Assembly: GCA_022566435.1 (NCBI GenBank)
Contig: JADFIX010000254.1
Coordinates: 1-6,356 of the forward strand
Source of the DNA: Planctomycetota bacterium
GTDB lineage: Bacteria > Planctomycetota > Phycisphaerae > UBA1845
Length of the DNA: 6,356 nucleotides
Direction of reading: 5' to 3'
This document shows positions 1 through 5,703 of this stretch, one piece after another. The notes beneath the pieces are model-generated. The model did no database searches. It was not told the DNA's origin and worked only from the letters and a program-made list of their open reading frames with translations. Within the stretch, counting starts at the first letter, position 1. Each line of letters begins with the position of its first letter. The position numbers and the translations under genes are program-made.

Positions 1-1
1 A

Positions 2-79
2 TGCGGCTGCAAGCAACTGGTCCGCTTGCGTACCGCGCTGCAAACGAACTTGAAAGGCTGCCTCGAAGAAGTGGCGTAA
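2..79 (+). CDS. Possible 3' end of a plus-strand gene entering from the left
   Basis: Reading from base 2 in frame gives 25 codons ending in TAA at 77-79. The peptide starts CGCKQLVRLRT and ends LKGCLEEVA. Third codon positions are mostly G or C (about 19 of 25), which is more coding-like than the other frames. The fragment is too short to recognise a family. If real, this gene converges on the minus-strand helicase operon, and the hairpins further right would separate the two. It could equally be a chance open frame; the ATG at base 1 belongs to a different and less convincing frame. Confidence 0.25.
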   Translation, partial: CGCKQLVRLRTALQTNLKGCLEEVA

Positions 80-167
80 TCCTATGGAACCGTTCGCAAT
101 TTCAACTAAGAATGGCATTGACCCGCGCAAGACCCTCAAGAGAGGGAAGCTCAGACAAAACGCACCT

Positions 168-185
168 GGCGCTCCCTCTAGCGCC
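168..185. terminator. Small GC-rich hairpin, weak terminator candidate
   Basis: Arms GGCGCT (168-173) and AGCGCC (180-185) are perfectly complementary around a 6-base loop. It lies about 90 bases after the possible plus-strand stop codon. No clear T-tract follows on either strand, so a Rho-independent terminator is only a weak possibility. Confidence 0.25.
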
Positions 186-271
186 TCCTCGACCGAACAG
201 AGATAATGAAAGTAATTCCAGTCGCTGCCTCCGACCATTCCCACAGACACTTGCCAAAAGGGAACACTGAA

Positions 272-295
272 GCGTTCGTTCAATATAACGAACGC
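272..295. repeat. Perfect 9-bp inverted repeat with 6-base loop
   Basis: Arms GCGTTCGTT (272-280) and AACGAACGC (287-295) are exact reverse complements around CAATAT. There is no T-tract directly after it on either strand, so it is not a classic terminator. The AT-only centre apart from one C, and the symmetric arms, would also fit a dimeric protein binding site. Function unknown. Confidence 0.6.
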
Positions 296-510
296 GACAG
301 ATTTCTCGATATTTGCTCTCTGTTCATCGCTAAACGCGAATCCCTCGACGCACAAAACGCATGCTGGCTCCTTGTGCTCGTTACCCGCGGCGTCCTCATA
401 AGTCATGAAGAAATGTGCATGTATGCCGTCCTTTGGTTCTGTTTTGCAATTCATTACATGAGTCCTTTCACTAGTAAGAGACAGACGGCCCGTCGTGGGG
501 ACGCCCATCT

Positions 511-534
511 AGTACGGCAATCCCGTGCCGTACT
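511..534 (-). terminator. Perfect 9-bp hairpin downstream of the helicase gene
   Basis: Arms AGTACGGCA (511-519) and TGCCGTACT (526-534) are exact reverse complements with a 6-base loop, about 83 bases after the helicase stop codon. The position fits the transcription end of the minus-strand operon, but the minus strand continues AGATGGGCG without a U-tract. It may be a non-canonical terminator, an RNA 3' end stabiliser or a protein binding site. It has the same 9-6-9 geometry as the repeat at 272-295. Confidence 0.4.
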
Positions 535-550
535 TCGAAATAGCGTCAAT

Positions 551-571
551 TCGAACATCCACGACGTTCGA
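551..571. repeat. Short inverted repeat TCGAAC/GTTCGA
   Basis: Arms TCGAAC (551-556) and GTTCGA (566-571) flank a 9-base loop about 45 bases after the helicase stop codon. It is too short to call a terminator alone. It contributes to the local enrichment of GTTCG/CGAAC words. Confidence 0.35.
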
Positions 572-616
572 GAAAGATCCCTGAGACACCGTTCTCGGCG
601 ACAATCTGCACCTCTT

Positions 617-1975
617 CTAGGCAGGAGCCATCGCGGCCAACCCACTAGAGATCTTGGCCTGATACATCATCCGACCCTTGTGGTACTCCACGGTGACCTT
701 GCCGGTCTCGCCTTGACGCTGCTTAGCCACAATGATTTCCGTGTCGCAGACCGGCGTATCAAGATCTTTGGATCGATGAATCAACAGAACATTGTCAGCG
801 TCCGCTTCGATGCAACTGCTGTCTTTTAGGTCCGCAAGAACTGGCCCCTGCTTCCTCGCATCCGACCCGCGACTCAATTGCACCAGCAGTACGACGGCGG
901 TATTGGTGTCGACGGCCAACGACTTGAAGAAACTCGTCATCGCCCCGATCTTTAGATCATGGCGGTCGAATTTCCCAGGGAATTCCAGCAAGCCGAGATA
1001 GTCGATGACGGCAAGTCCAATGTCGTGTCGACGCACCTGCCGGCGAATCTGTGCACCAATGGCGGGTACGTTGCGGATGCGATCCAACACGTAGACCGTT
1101 TTTCCGGTTGCCGCTAACGACACTGCCTGTTCGACTGCCTCGTTGAACTCCCTATCCGACACATCTCCCGCCCGAATATTTCGGACCATCAACGTAGACC
1201 TCATGGACAGTAGTCGTAGCGCGATCTGCTGCGCGGTCATCTCCGCCGACACAAAAAACGCGGCGCAGCCGCCCGTCGCGCGCGAGGCGTGAACGCATAA
1301 CCCGAGGCCCATGCTGGTCTTTCCGCAGCTCGGCCGCGCTCCGATCGTGGTCAGCGTTCCACGTTCAAAACCGCCATCCAAAATCCGCCCAAGGTGCCCG
1401 AGAGTTACCGGGATGCGCACGTCGCGCAGATTCCGCGGGTTCTTGAATGCCCCGAGCAGGTCCCGCTCCTCAAGCGGATCTCGATCCCCGACCCCGCTCT
1501 GATCGATTTCGTCTATCGTGGACGCCAACCAAGTGAGGATCTCCTCCACGGCGTCCGTTTCGAGTGGCCTACTAGCCCTCTCGCGCAATTCTGCCCCTAC
1601 CCGCATGAGATCACGTTTTCGCGCGGTTTCTCGCACTATTCGCGCGTAATAATTCGTGTTTGCTGCATCGCCGCCGTAACTTAGGTCAGAGAGCGTGGTA
1701 TCCCAGTCGATGCTCGGATGGAGATTGTGAAGAACGGCAGCAATTGCACGAAGATCGGTCGGCTCGCCTCGGTCGTGAGCGCGAACGATGGCGGAGAAAA
1801 CTTTGCGGTGTTGATCAAGGTAGAACGCCAACTCCGTGATTATTGACTTGATCTCGTCGATTTCGACGTGGATGAGATCGAAATGCTCGTGCGCTGTAAC
1901 CAATAGTGCGCCGAGAAGTTGGCGTTCAGCATCAAGATCATGAGGTGGCAGCGCGGCCTGTCTAGGGTGCGACAT
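617..1975 (-). CDS. dnaB: Replicative DNA helicase, DnaB family
   Basis: This 452-residue protein is a hexameric DnaB-type helicase that would unwind DNA ahead of the replication fork, using ATP. The N-terminal domain begins with the usual 'PHDLDAERQLLGALL' (11-25). The RecA-like domain has Walker A GARPSCGKT (212-220, Lys219), the SAEM motif (243-246, Glu245 as catalytic Glu), Walker B VIDYLGLL (323-330, Asp325), QLSRGSD (366-372), a DLKDSSCIEADADNVLLIHR motif (382-401) and AKQRQGETG (417-425), where the arginine finger lies. The length is normal and every core motif is present, so it should be active. I chose the ATG at 1975 because AAGGAGG lies 6 bases upstream; the longer start at 2014 has no such site and adds residues untypical of DnaB. 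It overlaps the upstream initiator gene by 14 bases, implying translational coupling. The pairing with an initiator suggests a phage- or element-borne helicase rather than the chromosomal housekeeping copy, but that is inference. Confidence 0.95.
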   Translation of the reverse strand: MSHPRQAALPPHDLDAERQLLGALLVTAHEHFDLIHVEIDEIKSIITELAFYLDQHRKVFSAIVRAHDRGEPTDLRAIAAVLHNLHPSIDWDTTLSDLSYGGDAANTNYYARIVRETARKRDLMRVGAELRERASRPLETDAVEEILTWLASTIDEIDQSGVGDRDPLEERDLLGAFKNPRNLRDVRIPVTLGHLGRILDGGFERGTLTTIGARPSCGKTSMGLGLCVHASRATGGCAAFFVSAEMTAQQIALRLLSMRSTLMVRNIRAGDVSDREFNEAVEQAVSLAATGKTVYVLDRIRNVPAIGAQIRRQVRRHDIGLAVIDYLGLLEFPGKFDRHDLKIGAMTSFFKSLAVDTNTAVVLLVQLSRGSDARKQGPVLADLKDSSCIEADADNVLLIHRSKDLDTPVCDTEIIVAKQRQGETGKVTVEYHKGRMMYQAKISSGLAAMAPA

Positions 1976-2987
1976 GCTCAACCTCCTTGGAATGCTCCGC
2001 CCTGAAGGCCGCACCCCCCTTTGAAGGCGAGTTCTTCACCGCGTTCAGAGGGAGCTGCCCACACTCGGCCGCGGCGGCAAGGGATTGCCATTCGTCGATA
2101 AATGCGGCGACATCATCCGGCCATCGTGCTCGGGCGTCCGAAACCAATGGATGCTCAGGCTGCCCTCCATCACTCGTGCCTTCGTTCACGGCGTTGTCGG
2201 CTGTCATAGTCGTGTATTTCTGAAGGCGTGGCCCGCTCGCCAGCAGCCCGAGGCCTGCCCCTTTGTCACGAAGCCAAGGGTCATCGTCCTGGAAGTACGC
2301 ATCCACGATACGCACGGCCCATTGCAGATCGTCCCCGACGACCTCCAAAATGCGTTTCAATGCAACGCCGTCCCTTGCACCGGAAAATGGATATTTCGCA
2401 CGACCTCCTACGCTCTCCGACCACTTCTGCGTGAAATGATCACATAGCTGCCGGTGATTCGATCGCTTGCTGGTCTGGACCACTGCTGAGGGCTCATTGA
2501 CTCGCCGCCTCCGAGCCTGTTTTTTTCGTCTGGTCTGTTTACGTCCGCATTTTGGCGACACTTGTGGCGTCATTTTGGCGACACCTGGCCCAAGAAAAGC
2601 GCCGCTTTCCTCCCCCTTTCCGGACTCCGAATCGCCGGAGTTTCCCGGTTGCGGGCTTTCATGGCTTCGATCATCCGAAGCTTCCTTGTCCTGAGACTGC
2701 TGCTCACTGGTCCCCATGATCGTGGTCGGCAGACTGTACGAATTCGCCTGACCGCGGTTTCCGCGTCGCACTTCGATAAGGTCCATTTGCTCAAGGTGTG
2801 TCACCGCTCTAGTGACGGTGTTTCGGCTCAGGCCAGCCTGGTGCGCGATTGCCCGTACCGAAGGCCACGACTTCACCTTGCCTCGCATCGCGTCCACAAT
2901 AACGGCGTAGACCAACTTGCCAGCCGGTGTGAGATCTCGGCGTGCGAGAACAGCAACGGTAAGCTTGACGAATTGGCAGTCACTCAT
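1962..2987 (-). CDS. Winged-helix replication initiator-like protein
   Basis: A 341-residue protein with the layout of phage and plasmid replication initiators of the lambda O/DnaD type. An N-terminal winged helix-turn-helix (about 18-85) has the HTH_36-like signature 'LTPAGKLVYAVI...WPSVRAIAHQAGLSRNTVTRAV', ending in the wing 'LIEVRRGNRGQANSYSL'. A polar Ser/Glu/Gly-rich linker (93-130) and a very basic patch RKQTRRKKQARRRR (149-162) follow. A C-terminal domain (about 178-258) has 'CDHFTQKWSESVGGRAKYPFSGARDG' and a late 'GLLASGPRLQKY', like the C-terminal region of many phage replication proteins. It would bind the origin and bring the helicase made by the next gene to DNA; that role is inferred from architecture and context. 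The ATG at 2987 is preferred: the stop of the upstream 68-residue gene overlaps it as ATGA, GAGG lies 9 bases upstream, and the domain starts there. A longer frame opens at 3065 but overlaps that gene. Confidence 0.8.
   Translation of the reverse strand: MSDCQFVKLTVAVLARRDLTPAGKLVYAVIVDAMRGKVKSWPSVRAIAHQAGLSRNTVTRAVTHLEQMDLIEVRRGNRGQANSYSLPTTIMGTSEQQSQDKEASDDRSHESPQPGNSGDSESGKGEESGAFLGPGVAKMTPQVSPKCGRKQTRRKKQARRRRVNEPSAVVQTSKRSNHRQLCDHFTQKWSESVGGRAKYPFSGARDGVALKRILEVVGDDLQWAVRIVDAYFQDDDPWLRDKGAGLGLLASGPRLQKYTTMTADNAVNEGTSDGGQPEHPLVSDARARWPDDVAAFIDEWQSLAAAAECGQLPLNAVKNSPSKGGAAFRAEHSKEVEHVAP
1976..1988 (-). promoter_or_regulatory. Strong ribosome binding site of the helicase gene
   Basis: The minus strand reads AAGGAGGTTGAGC directly before the ATG at 1975, a full AAGGAGG match with 6-base spacing. 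It lies inside the last codons of the initiator gene (Lys-Glu-Val-Glu) and fixes the helicase start. Confidence 0.85.
2548..2584. repeat. Iteron-like direct repeat inside the initiator gene
   Basis: CATTTTGGCGACAC occurs at 2548-2561 and again, base for base, at 2571-2584, a 23-bp period. A further TGGCG sits between them at 2565-2569, so TGGCG recurs at 2553, 2565 and 2576, every 11-12 bp or about one helical turn. Because 23 is not a multiple of three, the two copies are read in different frames (Gly-Val-Ala-Lys-Met versus Val-Ser-Pro-Lys-Cys). Protein repetition therefore does not explain them. They lie in the linker-coding part of the initiator gene, next to a run of seven T (2520-2526). 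In lambda the origin iterons lie inside the O gene in a comparable place. Confidence 0.5.
2624..2641. repeat. Inverted repeat next to the iteron-like repeats
   Basis: ACTCCG (2624-2629) and CGGAGT (2636-2641) are exact reverse complements around AATCGC, about 40 bases from the direct repeats and in the same linker-coding stretch. It could be part of an embedded origin or simply codon-driven in a Ser/Glu/Gly-rich region. The second is quite possible. Confidence 0.25.
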
Positions 2988-3190
2988 CCCGATAGACCTC
3001 GATATTCGATGAGCTGCGAAAGGATCAACGCAAAACGGCCCGCATGAACCGCGTTGCCTGTGCATTTATGATGGCGACTTCGCCGGATCAGCTTCAGAGC
3101 GAACTGTTGATCATGAGGTGACAGCCGATCGAATGTGCCTGATGACAAATCCGCCTTGACGACTTGAGAGGTGCTTGTATTATCTGACAT
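2984..3190 (-). CDS. Small protein of unknown function coupled to the initiator
   Basis: This 68-residue ORF begins MSDNTSTSQVVKADLSSG and ends RFALILSQLIEYRGLSG. I recognise no family. It has a polar N-terminus and a mixed basic/hydrophobic second half (about 29-63) that could form two helices. There is no membrane segment, signal peptide or zinc motif. The case for a real gene is its context: the stop codon overlaps the initiator start as ATGA (2987-2984), and GGAG sits 8 bases before its ATG. A strong hairpin lies just upstream. A small accessory protein of the replication cassette, such as a regulator or a helicase-loading partner, would fit the position, but the sequence does not show it. 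Confidence 0.65.
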   Translation of the reverse strand: MSDNTSTSQVVKADLSSGTFDRLSPHDQQFALKLIRRSRHHKCTGNAVHAGRFALILSQLIEYRGLSG

Positions 3191-3204
3191 TGATTCAGCT
3201 CCAT

Positions 3205-3234
3205 GCCCGCGTATCCCTTGTCAAAGGCGCGGGC
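3205..3234 (-). promoter_or_regulatory. Strong hairpin just ahead of the small coupled gene
   Basis: GCCCGCG (3205-3211) pairs with CGCGGGC (3228-3234). Inside, CCTT (3216-3219) pairs with AAGG (3224-3227) around the loop GTCA, leaving a 4-base bulge. On the minus-strand mRNA the hairpin ends about 5 bases before the GGAG ribosome binding site of the 68-residue gene. It could control translation or trim the transcript between the regulator gene and the replication genes. Confidence 0.4.
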
Positions 3235-3242
3235 TCTTCTCT

Positions 3243-3259
3243 GCGCGTTGCTTACGCGC
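3243..3259 (-). terminator. GC-rich hairpin after the small DNA-binding gene
   Basis: GCGCGT (3243-3248) and ACGCGC (3254-3259) are exact reverse complements with a 5-base loop, 26 bases past the stop codon of the 71-residue gene. No U-tract follows on the minus strand. It may be a weak terminator or attenuator in tandem with the hairpin at 3205-3234. Confidence 0.3.
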
Positions 3260-3285
3260 GGAAACGCATGGTCGACACGACGTGG

Positions 3286-3501
3286 TCATCCGACGCCTGG
3301 GCAGGACGCACATGAAGAACACCGACGCCGCCGAACCGTCGCAATTGCTGCCTCGATCACCGTAACTTGATCCTCGGAAAACAGCCGAAGGATCCCGGCC
3401 CGAGCGCGTTCTTGAACGCCACACTTTTCAATGGCGTAGGCCACTCTTGCCCTGGGCTCTTTAACCCGCCTTGCAATATCGCCGACCGTAAGCATTTTCA
3501 T
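3286..3501 (-). CDS. Small helix-turn-helix DNA-binding protein (MerR/excisionase-like)
   Basis: A 71-residue protein whose first 50 or so residues look like a MerR-type or excisionase-type winged helix: 'LTVGDIARRVKEPRARVAYAIEKCGV' (4-29) for the helix-turn-helix, then 'RARAGILRLFSEDQVTVI' (33-50) for the wing and following helix. There is no effector domain; the tail is basic and Cys-rich (RRRRCSSCASC). Proteins of this size and shape act as excisionases or transcription regulators in mobile elements. The start at 3501 has GGAGGT upstream with 9-base spacing; a second Met (residue 3) is possible but further from that site. It is the first gene after the candidate promoter at 3591-3619 and probably heads the replication operon, so it may regulate the operon through the TGTCCGGG repeats. 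That link is inference. Confidence 0.7.
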   Translation of the reverse strand: MKMLTVGDIARRVKEPRARVAYAIEKCGVQERARAGILRLFSEDQVTVIEAAIATVRRRRCSSCASCPGVG

Positions 3502-3590
3502 GTTCTTCGACCTCCAAATGAGTATTCGCTTTTCGGTCTACTCTACACCGCGGGCGCAATCGCCGACGACCGACCGTAATGCTTCGCACT

Positions 3591-3619
3591 ATTATGTCCG
3601 GGTGGTGTCCGGGCAAAAC
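3591..3619 (-). promoter_or_regulatory. Candidate promoter of the replication operon
   Basis: The minus strand has CATAAT (3596-3591) as a good -10 hexamer. The -35 is poorly defined: TTTTGC with a 16-base spacer or GTTTTG with 17. It would give a leader of about 80 bases before the 71-residue gene. Two TGTCCGGG repeats (plus-strand sense) lie between or over the two hexamers, as expected for a repressed promoter. Confidence 0.4.
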
Positions 3620-3691
3620 TGCGTTCTTGGGTGCATTGGCTGCGATAAAGTTGTTTCGAGTCCGCGTGCTGTCACGAGATGACTGTCCGGG
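3595..3691. repeat. Three TGTCCGGG repeats, possible operator
   Basis: TGTCCGGG occurs at 3595-3602, 3606-3613 and 3684-3691. The first two are 11 bp apart, one helical turn. The third is 78 bp further, close to seven turns, so all would face the same side of the helix. The whole set falls in the non-coding gap before the small DNA-binding gene and straddles its candidate promoter. A repressor, perhaps that protein or the 317-residue upstream protein, could bind and loop the DNA. Confidence 0.5.
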
Positions 3692-3713
3692 TAGATTCTT
3701 GTTTCGCGGGTCT

Positions 3714-4667
3714 CTATTTGTTGCTCAGCGAGGATTCCAAGTACAAGACGATGTTCTTCTCGGTCGGGTGCTGACGCCAAATGTTTCCGTCCTTGTCAAT
3801 TCCGCGGGTGCGATCCGGATCGAAGGCCCCGCGCCGGCGCGCCGTCCTAAGGGCAACGACTTTTTTCTTGCTGATGGCCGCGTCGATCGCTATGTCATCC
3901 GTTGCCTCAATCAATTTGCGGGCGGCTGCGGCCTGTGTTAACCACCCTGTCTCACCCGGCGGAAGACTCGGTATGTGCGCTAGTCGGTTGCGATCGCGGT
4001 CGGACAGATGATCAATAGTTGCACTCATCCGTCCATAGTTTTTGGTCACGTTTTCGCCCCGTGGTGTAATACTCACAACCGCGATTACCGGTTTCGGGTG
4101 CGTTTCTACTGCCCATCCTTCGATGAGAATTGTCATGTGTGCGCTTTTATAACTGTCTTCACTCAGGCCACGTTGTATCGCCCAAGGACGAAAGTGTTCA
4201 GCCATGATTCCGTACTCCAAGAGCCGTGGGTCATCTCGTAGTACGCCGTTTCGTTCGCGTTTCGCTCGCTCCAGGAGTTCTAAGAGAATCTTTGTCGCGT
4301 CGTCTCCCACTTCGACTGTTGGTTCCCGCGGGGCGCCTCGCAAGGCATCTTCCCCGGCAGGCGTTAGAAGAAGATACTCAACGTCGCCGTCCTTGCCCCA
4401 TTCGACCCATTTGTAGTTCAGGCCGTCCTTGACAAGTTTCTCGACAACCGATACCGGCCATATCGGTTCCGGAGATTTCAGAGCCATGCCCGGGTTGAGC
4501 CGTTGCGTTATTGCCTTCGCTAGGCGCGAAACGCGCGTGTCTTCGGTCGACTTGGATGCTGGCGGTAGGAATAGCCTTCCCGAGAGGATGACCGTGAGGA
4601 ACAGACGGTGGCGGCCCTCACAGATAAGGTAGTCCGATTGGCTTTGGAATGCGTTGTCGTCGTTCAT
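3714..4667 (-). CDS. Uncharacterised protein with DNA-binding-like segments
   Basis: A 317-residue soluble protein that I do not recognise as a named family. An N-terminal segment (about 45-110) ends in 'VVEKLVKDGLNYKWVEWGKDGDVEYLLLTPAGEDAL', the usual look of a winged-helix wing. A second segment with a similar ending, 'GWAVETHPKPVIAVVSITPRGE', lies at 184-205. The C-terminus (239-300) reads 'GETGWLTQAAAARKLIEATDD...RTARRRGAFDPDRTRGIDKDGNIWRQ', resembling helix-turn-helix modules that read target DNA or select a domain by an embedded site. A regulatory or DNA-transaction role is likely but unproven. There is no signal peptide or clear membrane segment; the stretch at 22-35 is only mildly hydrophobic. 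The start at 4667 is well supported by AAGGAG 6 bases upstream. It lies upstream of the replication operon on the same strand, separated by 212 bases with their own promoter candidate, so it may be a separate unit. Confidence 0.75.
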   Translation of the reverse strand: MNDDNAFQSQSDYLICEGRHRLFLTVILSGRLFLPPASKSTEDTRVSRLAKAITQRLNPGMALKSPEPIWPVSVVEKLVKDGLNYKWVEWGKDGDVEYLLLTPAGEDALRGAPREPTVEVGDDATKILLELLERAKRERNGVLRDDPRLLEYGIMAEHFRPWAIQRGLSEDSYKSAHMTILIEGWAVETHPKPVIAVVSITPRGENVTKNYGRMSATIDHLSDRDRNRLAHIPSLPPGETGWLTQAAAARKLIEATDDIAIDAAISKKKVVALRTARRRGAFDPDRTRGIDKDGNIWRQHPTEKNIVLYLESSLSNK

Positions 4668-4851
4668 GCTGACTCCTTATACGGATTCGTCGTACTCGAT
4701 CGGCCCCGACACGATTCGCCGAATTAACGCTCGTCGAATTACTCCGCAACTCTTTGTCGCCCCCGTCATCGGCAACTTTTTCGGGATCCGGTACTACTCG
4801 AGTGGCCCGGAATCCCATTGTGCAGCGAAGCCACCCGCGAGAAATCCTCCG
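4668..4851. other. Intergenic region between the unknown gene and the chimeric ORF
   Basis: These 184 bases hold the AAGGAG ribosome binding site of the 317-residue gene at its left end. I found no convincing -35/-10 pair; TTGCGG followed 17 bases later by TAATTC on the minus strand is a weak option. The stop codon of the chimeric ORF at 4852-4854 ends the upstream reading frame without a visible T-rich terminator. The overlapping minus-strand ORF starting at 4818 has no ribosome binding site and is not called. Confidence 0.4.
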
Positions 4852-5703
4852 TCACGATCTTCGTACCTCGTCGACGAACCATTGCATCGCGGCGAAGAAC
4901 TGTTCCAGCACATCATCATCCGTAAACTGCGCCAGCCGTATTTTCGGGCGCCCATCGATCGCGTCATCGGGAAGACTTACACCATGGATCTCGTTGAACC
5001 GGCGAAGCAGCTCGATCCGCTTCTCGTGGTCGTTAAACGGTGGCTTGTTGGCATGATGTTGGAATTGCAACTCGATGCTCGGAGGGCTGGAGCCAAATCC
5101 CGTGTGCATGTTGAACAAATGGTGGTTGGCATCGGCGTGCCGTAGGATCGGAATGAGCGATGCGGCCGTTCCGCCGGTTCCCCACGCGATTCGCGTCGCG
5201 CGAGGCACCGCCCAATCCAGAATGCGGCGGGCAATGGCGCAAAGCTCTGCGCCGCCCACCCGTTCCAGCTCCACGAAAAACGACGCCTCATCCCACTGTC
5301 GGATCGGCCGTGCACTTCGGCCGCGTCGCCGTTCCGCCTCCGCCGTCTGGCCGATTACGCGCGGCACCAGCGTCTTCAGCGAATCCCCTGTGAACTGTTT
5401 GATCTCGACCGCCAAAACCTCGGCCGGGTCCATCTGTGAATTCAGGAACTCAACGATTCGACGCAGGAGCTTGCGAGTCACGCCGGAGTTCTTCGGCCCG
5501 TTATCCAGATAGATCACCAAACGACGGATATTGCGACACCGTGAGCGAACACTCGTCCACCAGGCCTTCATACAATCGCCCCAGAAATCACTGCACTCCT
5601 TTTTGCCGAAGATCAGTGTCAATAAACCGGTTCCCAAAATCAACACACCAAAGGGAACCAGTTTATTCTTGGGTGGCGGGTCATGGTCAAGAGCCTGAGG
5701 CAC
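4852..5703 (-). pseudogene. Chimeric ORF: transposase middle fused to C-terminus of another protein
   Basis: This frame is open for 283 codons from a GTG at 5703, but it joins two unrelated pieces. Residues 1-75 are the middle of an ISAzo13-family transposase: 'PQALDHD', 'KNKLVPFGVL', 'SDFWGDCMKAWW' and 'RRLVIYLDNGPKNSG', with Asp67 as the second catalytic Asp. From about residue 76 ('TRKLLRRIVEFLNSQ') the sequence becomes 'MDPAEVLAVEIKQFTGDSLKTLVPRVIGQT...' and ends '...RRFNEIHGVSLPDDAID...QWFVDEVRRS'. To my memory this belongs to the C-terminal part of an uncharacterised protein family, whose N-terminal part is missing here. The transposase region with the catalytic Glu (normally near 'NPIERCW') is absent. 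The GTG is not preceded by a ribosome binding site; the frame really continues from the upstream transposase. I judge both halves to be remnants, though a fused product cannot be excluded. Confidence 0.7.

Larger units (their letters stand above)
80..616. other. Gene-poor region with inverted repeats
   Basis: About 540 bases between the possible plus-strand gene end and the helicase stop codon hold no ORF with a credible ribosome binding site or recognisable protein on either strand. The region contains at least four perfect inverted repeats: arms at 168-173/180-185, 272-280/287-295, 511-519/526-534 and 551-556/566-571. Together with bases 1-79 it contains seven occurrences of GTTCG or CGAAC (near 45, 92, 194, 274, 289, 552 and 566), where about one would be expected. 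I infer a cis-acting or transcription-termination region; nothing shows which. Confidence 0.5.

Noticed and set aside
1..270. Plus-strand frame opening with ATG at base 1
   Set aside because: Arg/Pro/Ser-rich low-quality peptide; the frame from base 2 has better codon third-position bias and the ATG at the edge is coincidental.
272..295. Chromosome dimer resolution (dif) or lox-like site
   Set aside because: The 6-base spacer fits, but the arms lack the XerC/XerD-type inner ATAA/TTAT bases and no recombinase gene is in the window.
155..361. Direct repeat ACAAAACGCA at 155-164 and 352-361
   Set aside because: Only two copies of 10 bp about 200 bp apart, with no phasing or further copies; could be chance.
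454..645. Short minus-strand frame after the helicase
   Set aside because: Starts with GTG inside the helicase gene without a ribosome binding site; Arg/Cys-rich composition is typical of an off-frame translation.
206..829. Plus-strand open frame of 207 codons
   Set aside because: Its second half is antisense to the 3' end of the clear helicase gene, it has no good ribosome binding site and the peptide has no recognisable domain.
2988..3065. Longer N-terminus for the initiator protein
   Set aside because: The extra 26 residues overlap the 68-residue gene and precede the domain start; the ATGA overlap and nearby GAGG favour 2987.
4618..4818. Minus-strand 66-codon frame overlapping the start of the 317-residue gene
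   Set aside because: No ribosome binding site before 4818, and it overlaps a gene with a strong AAGGAG site.
4654..5145. Plus-strand frame of 163 codons
   Set aside because: Antisense to the chimeric ORF, whose two halves both have recognisable protein motifs.
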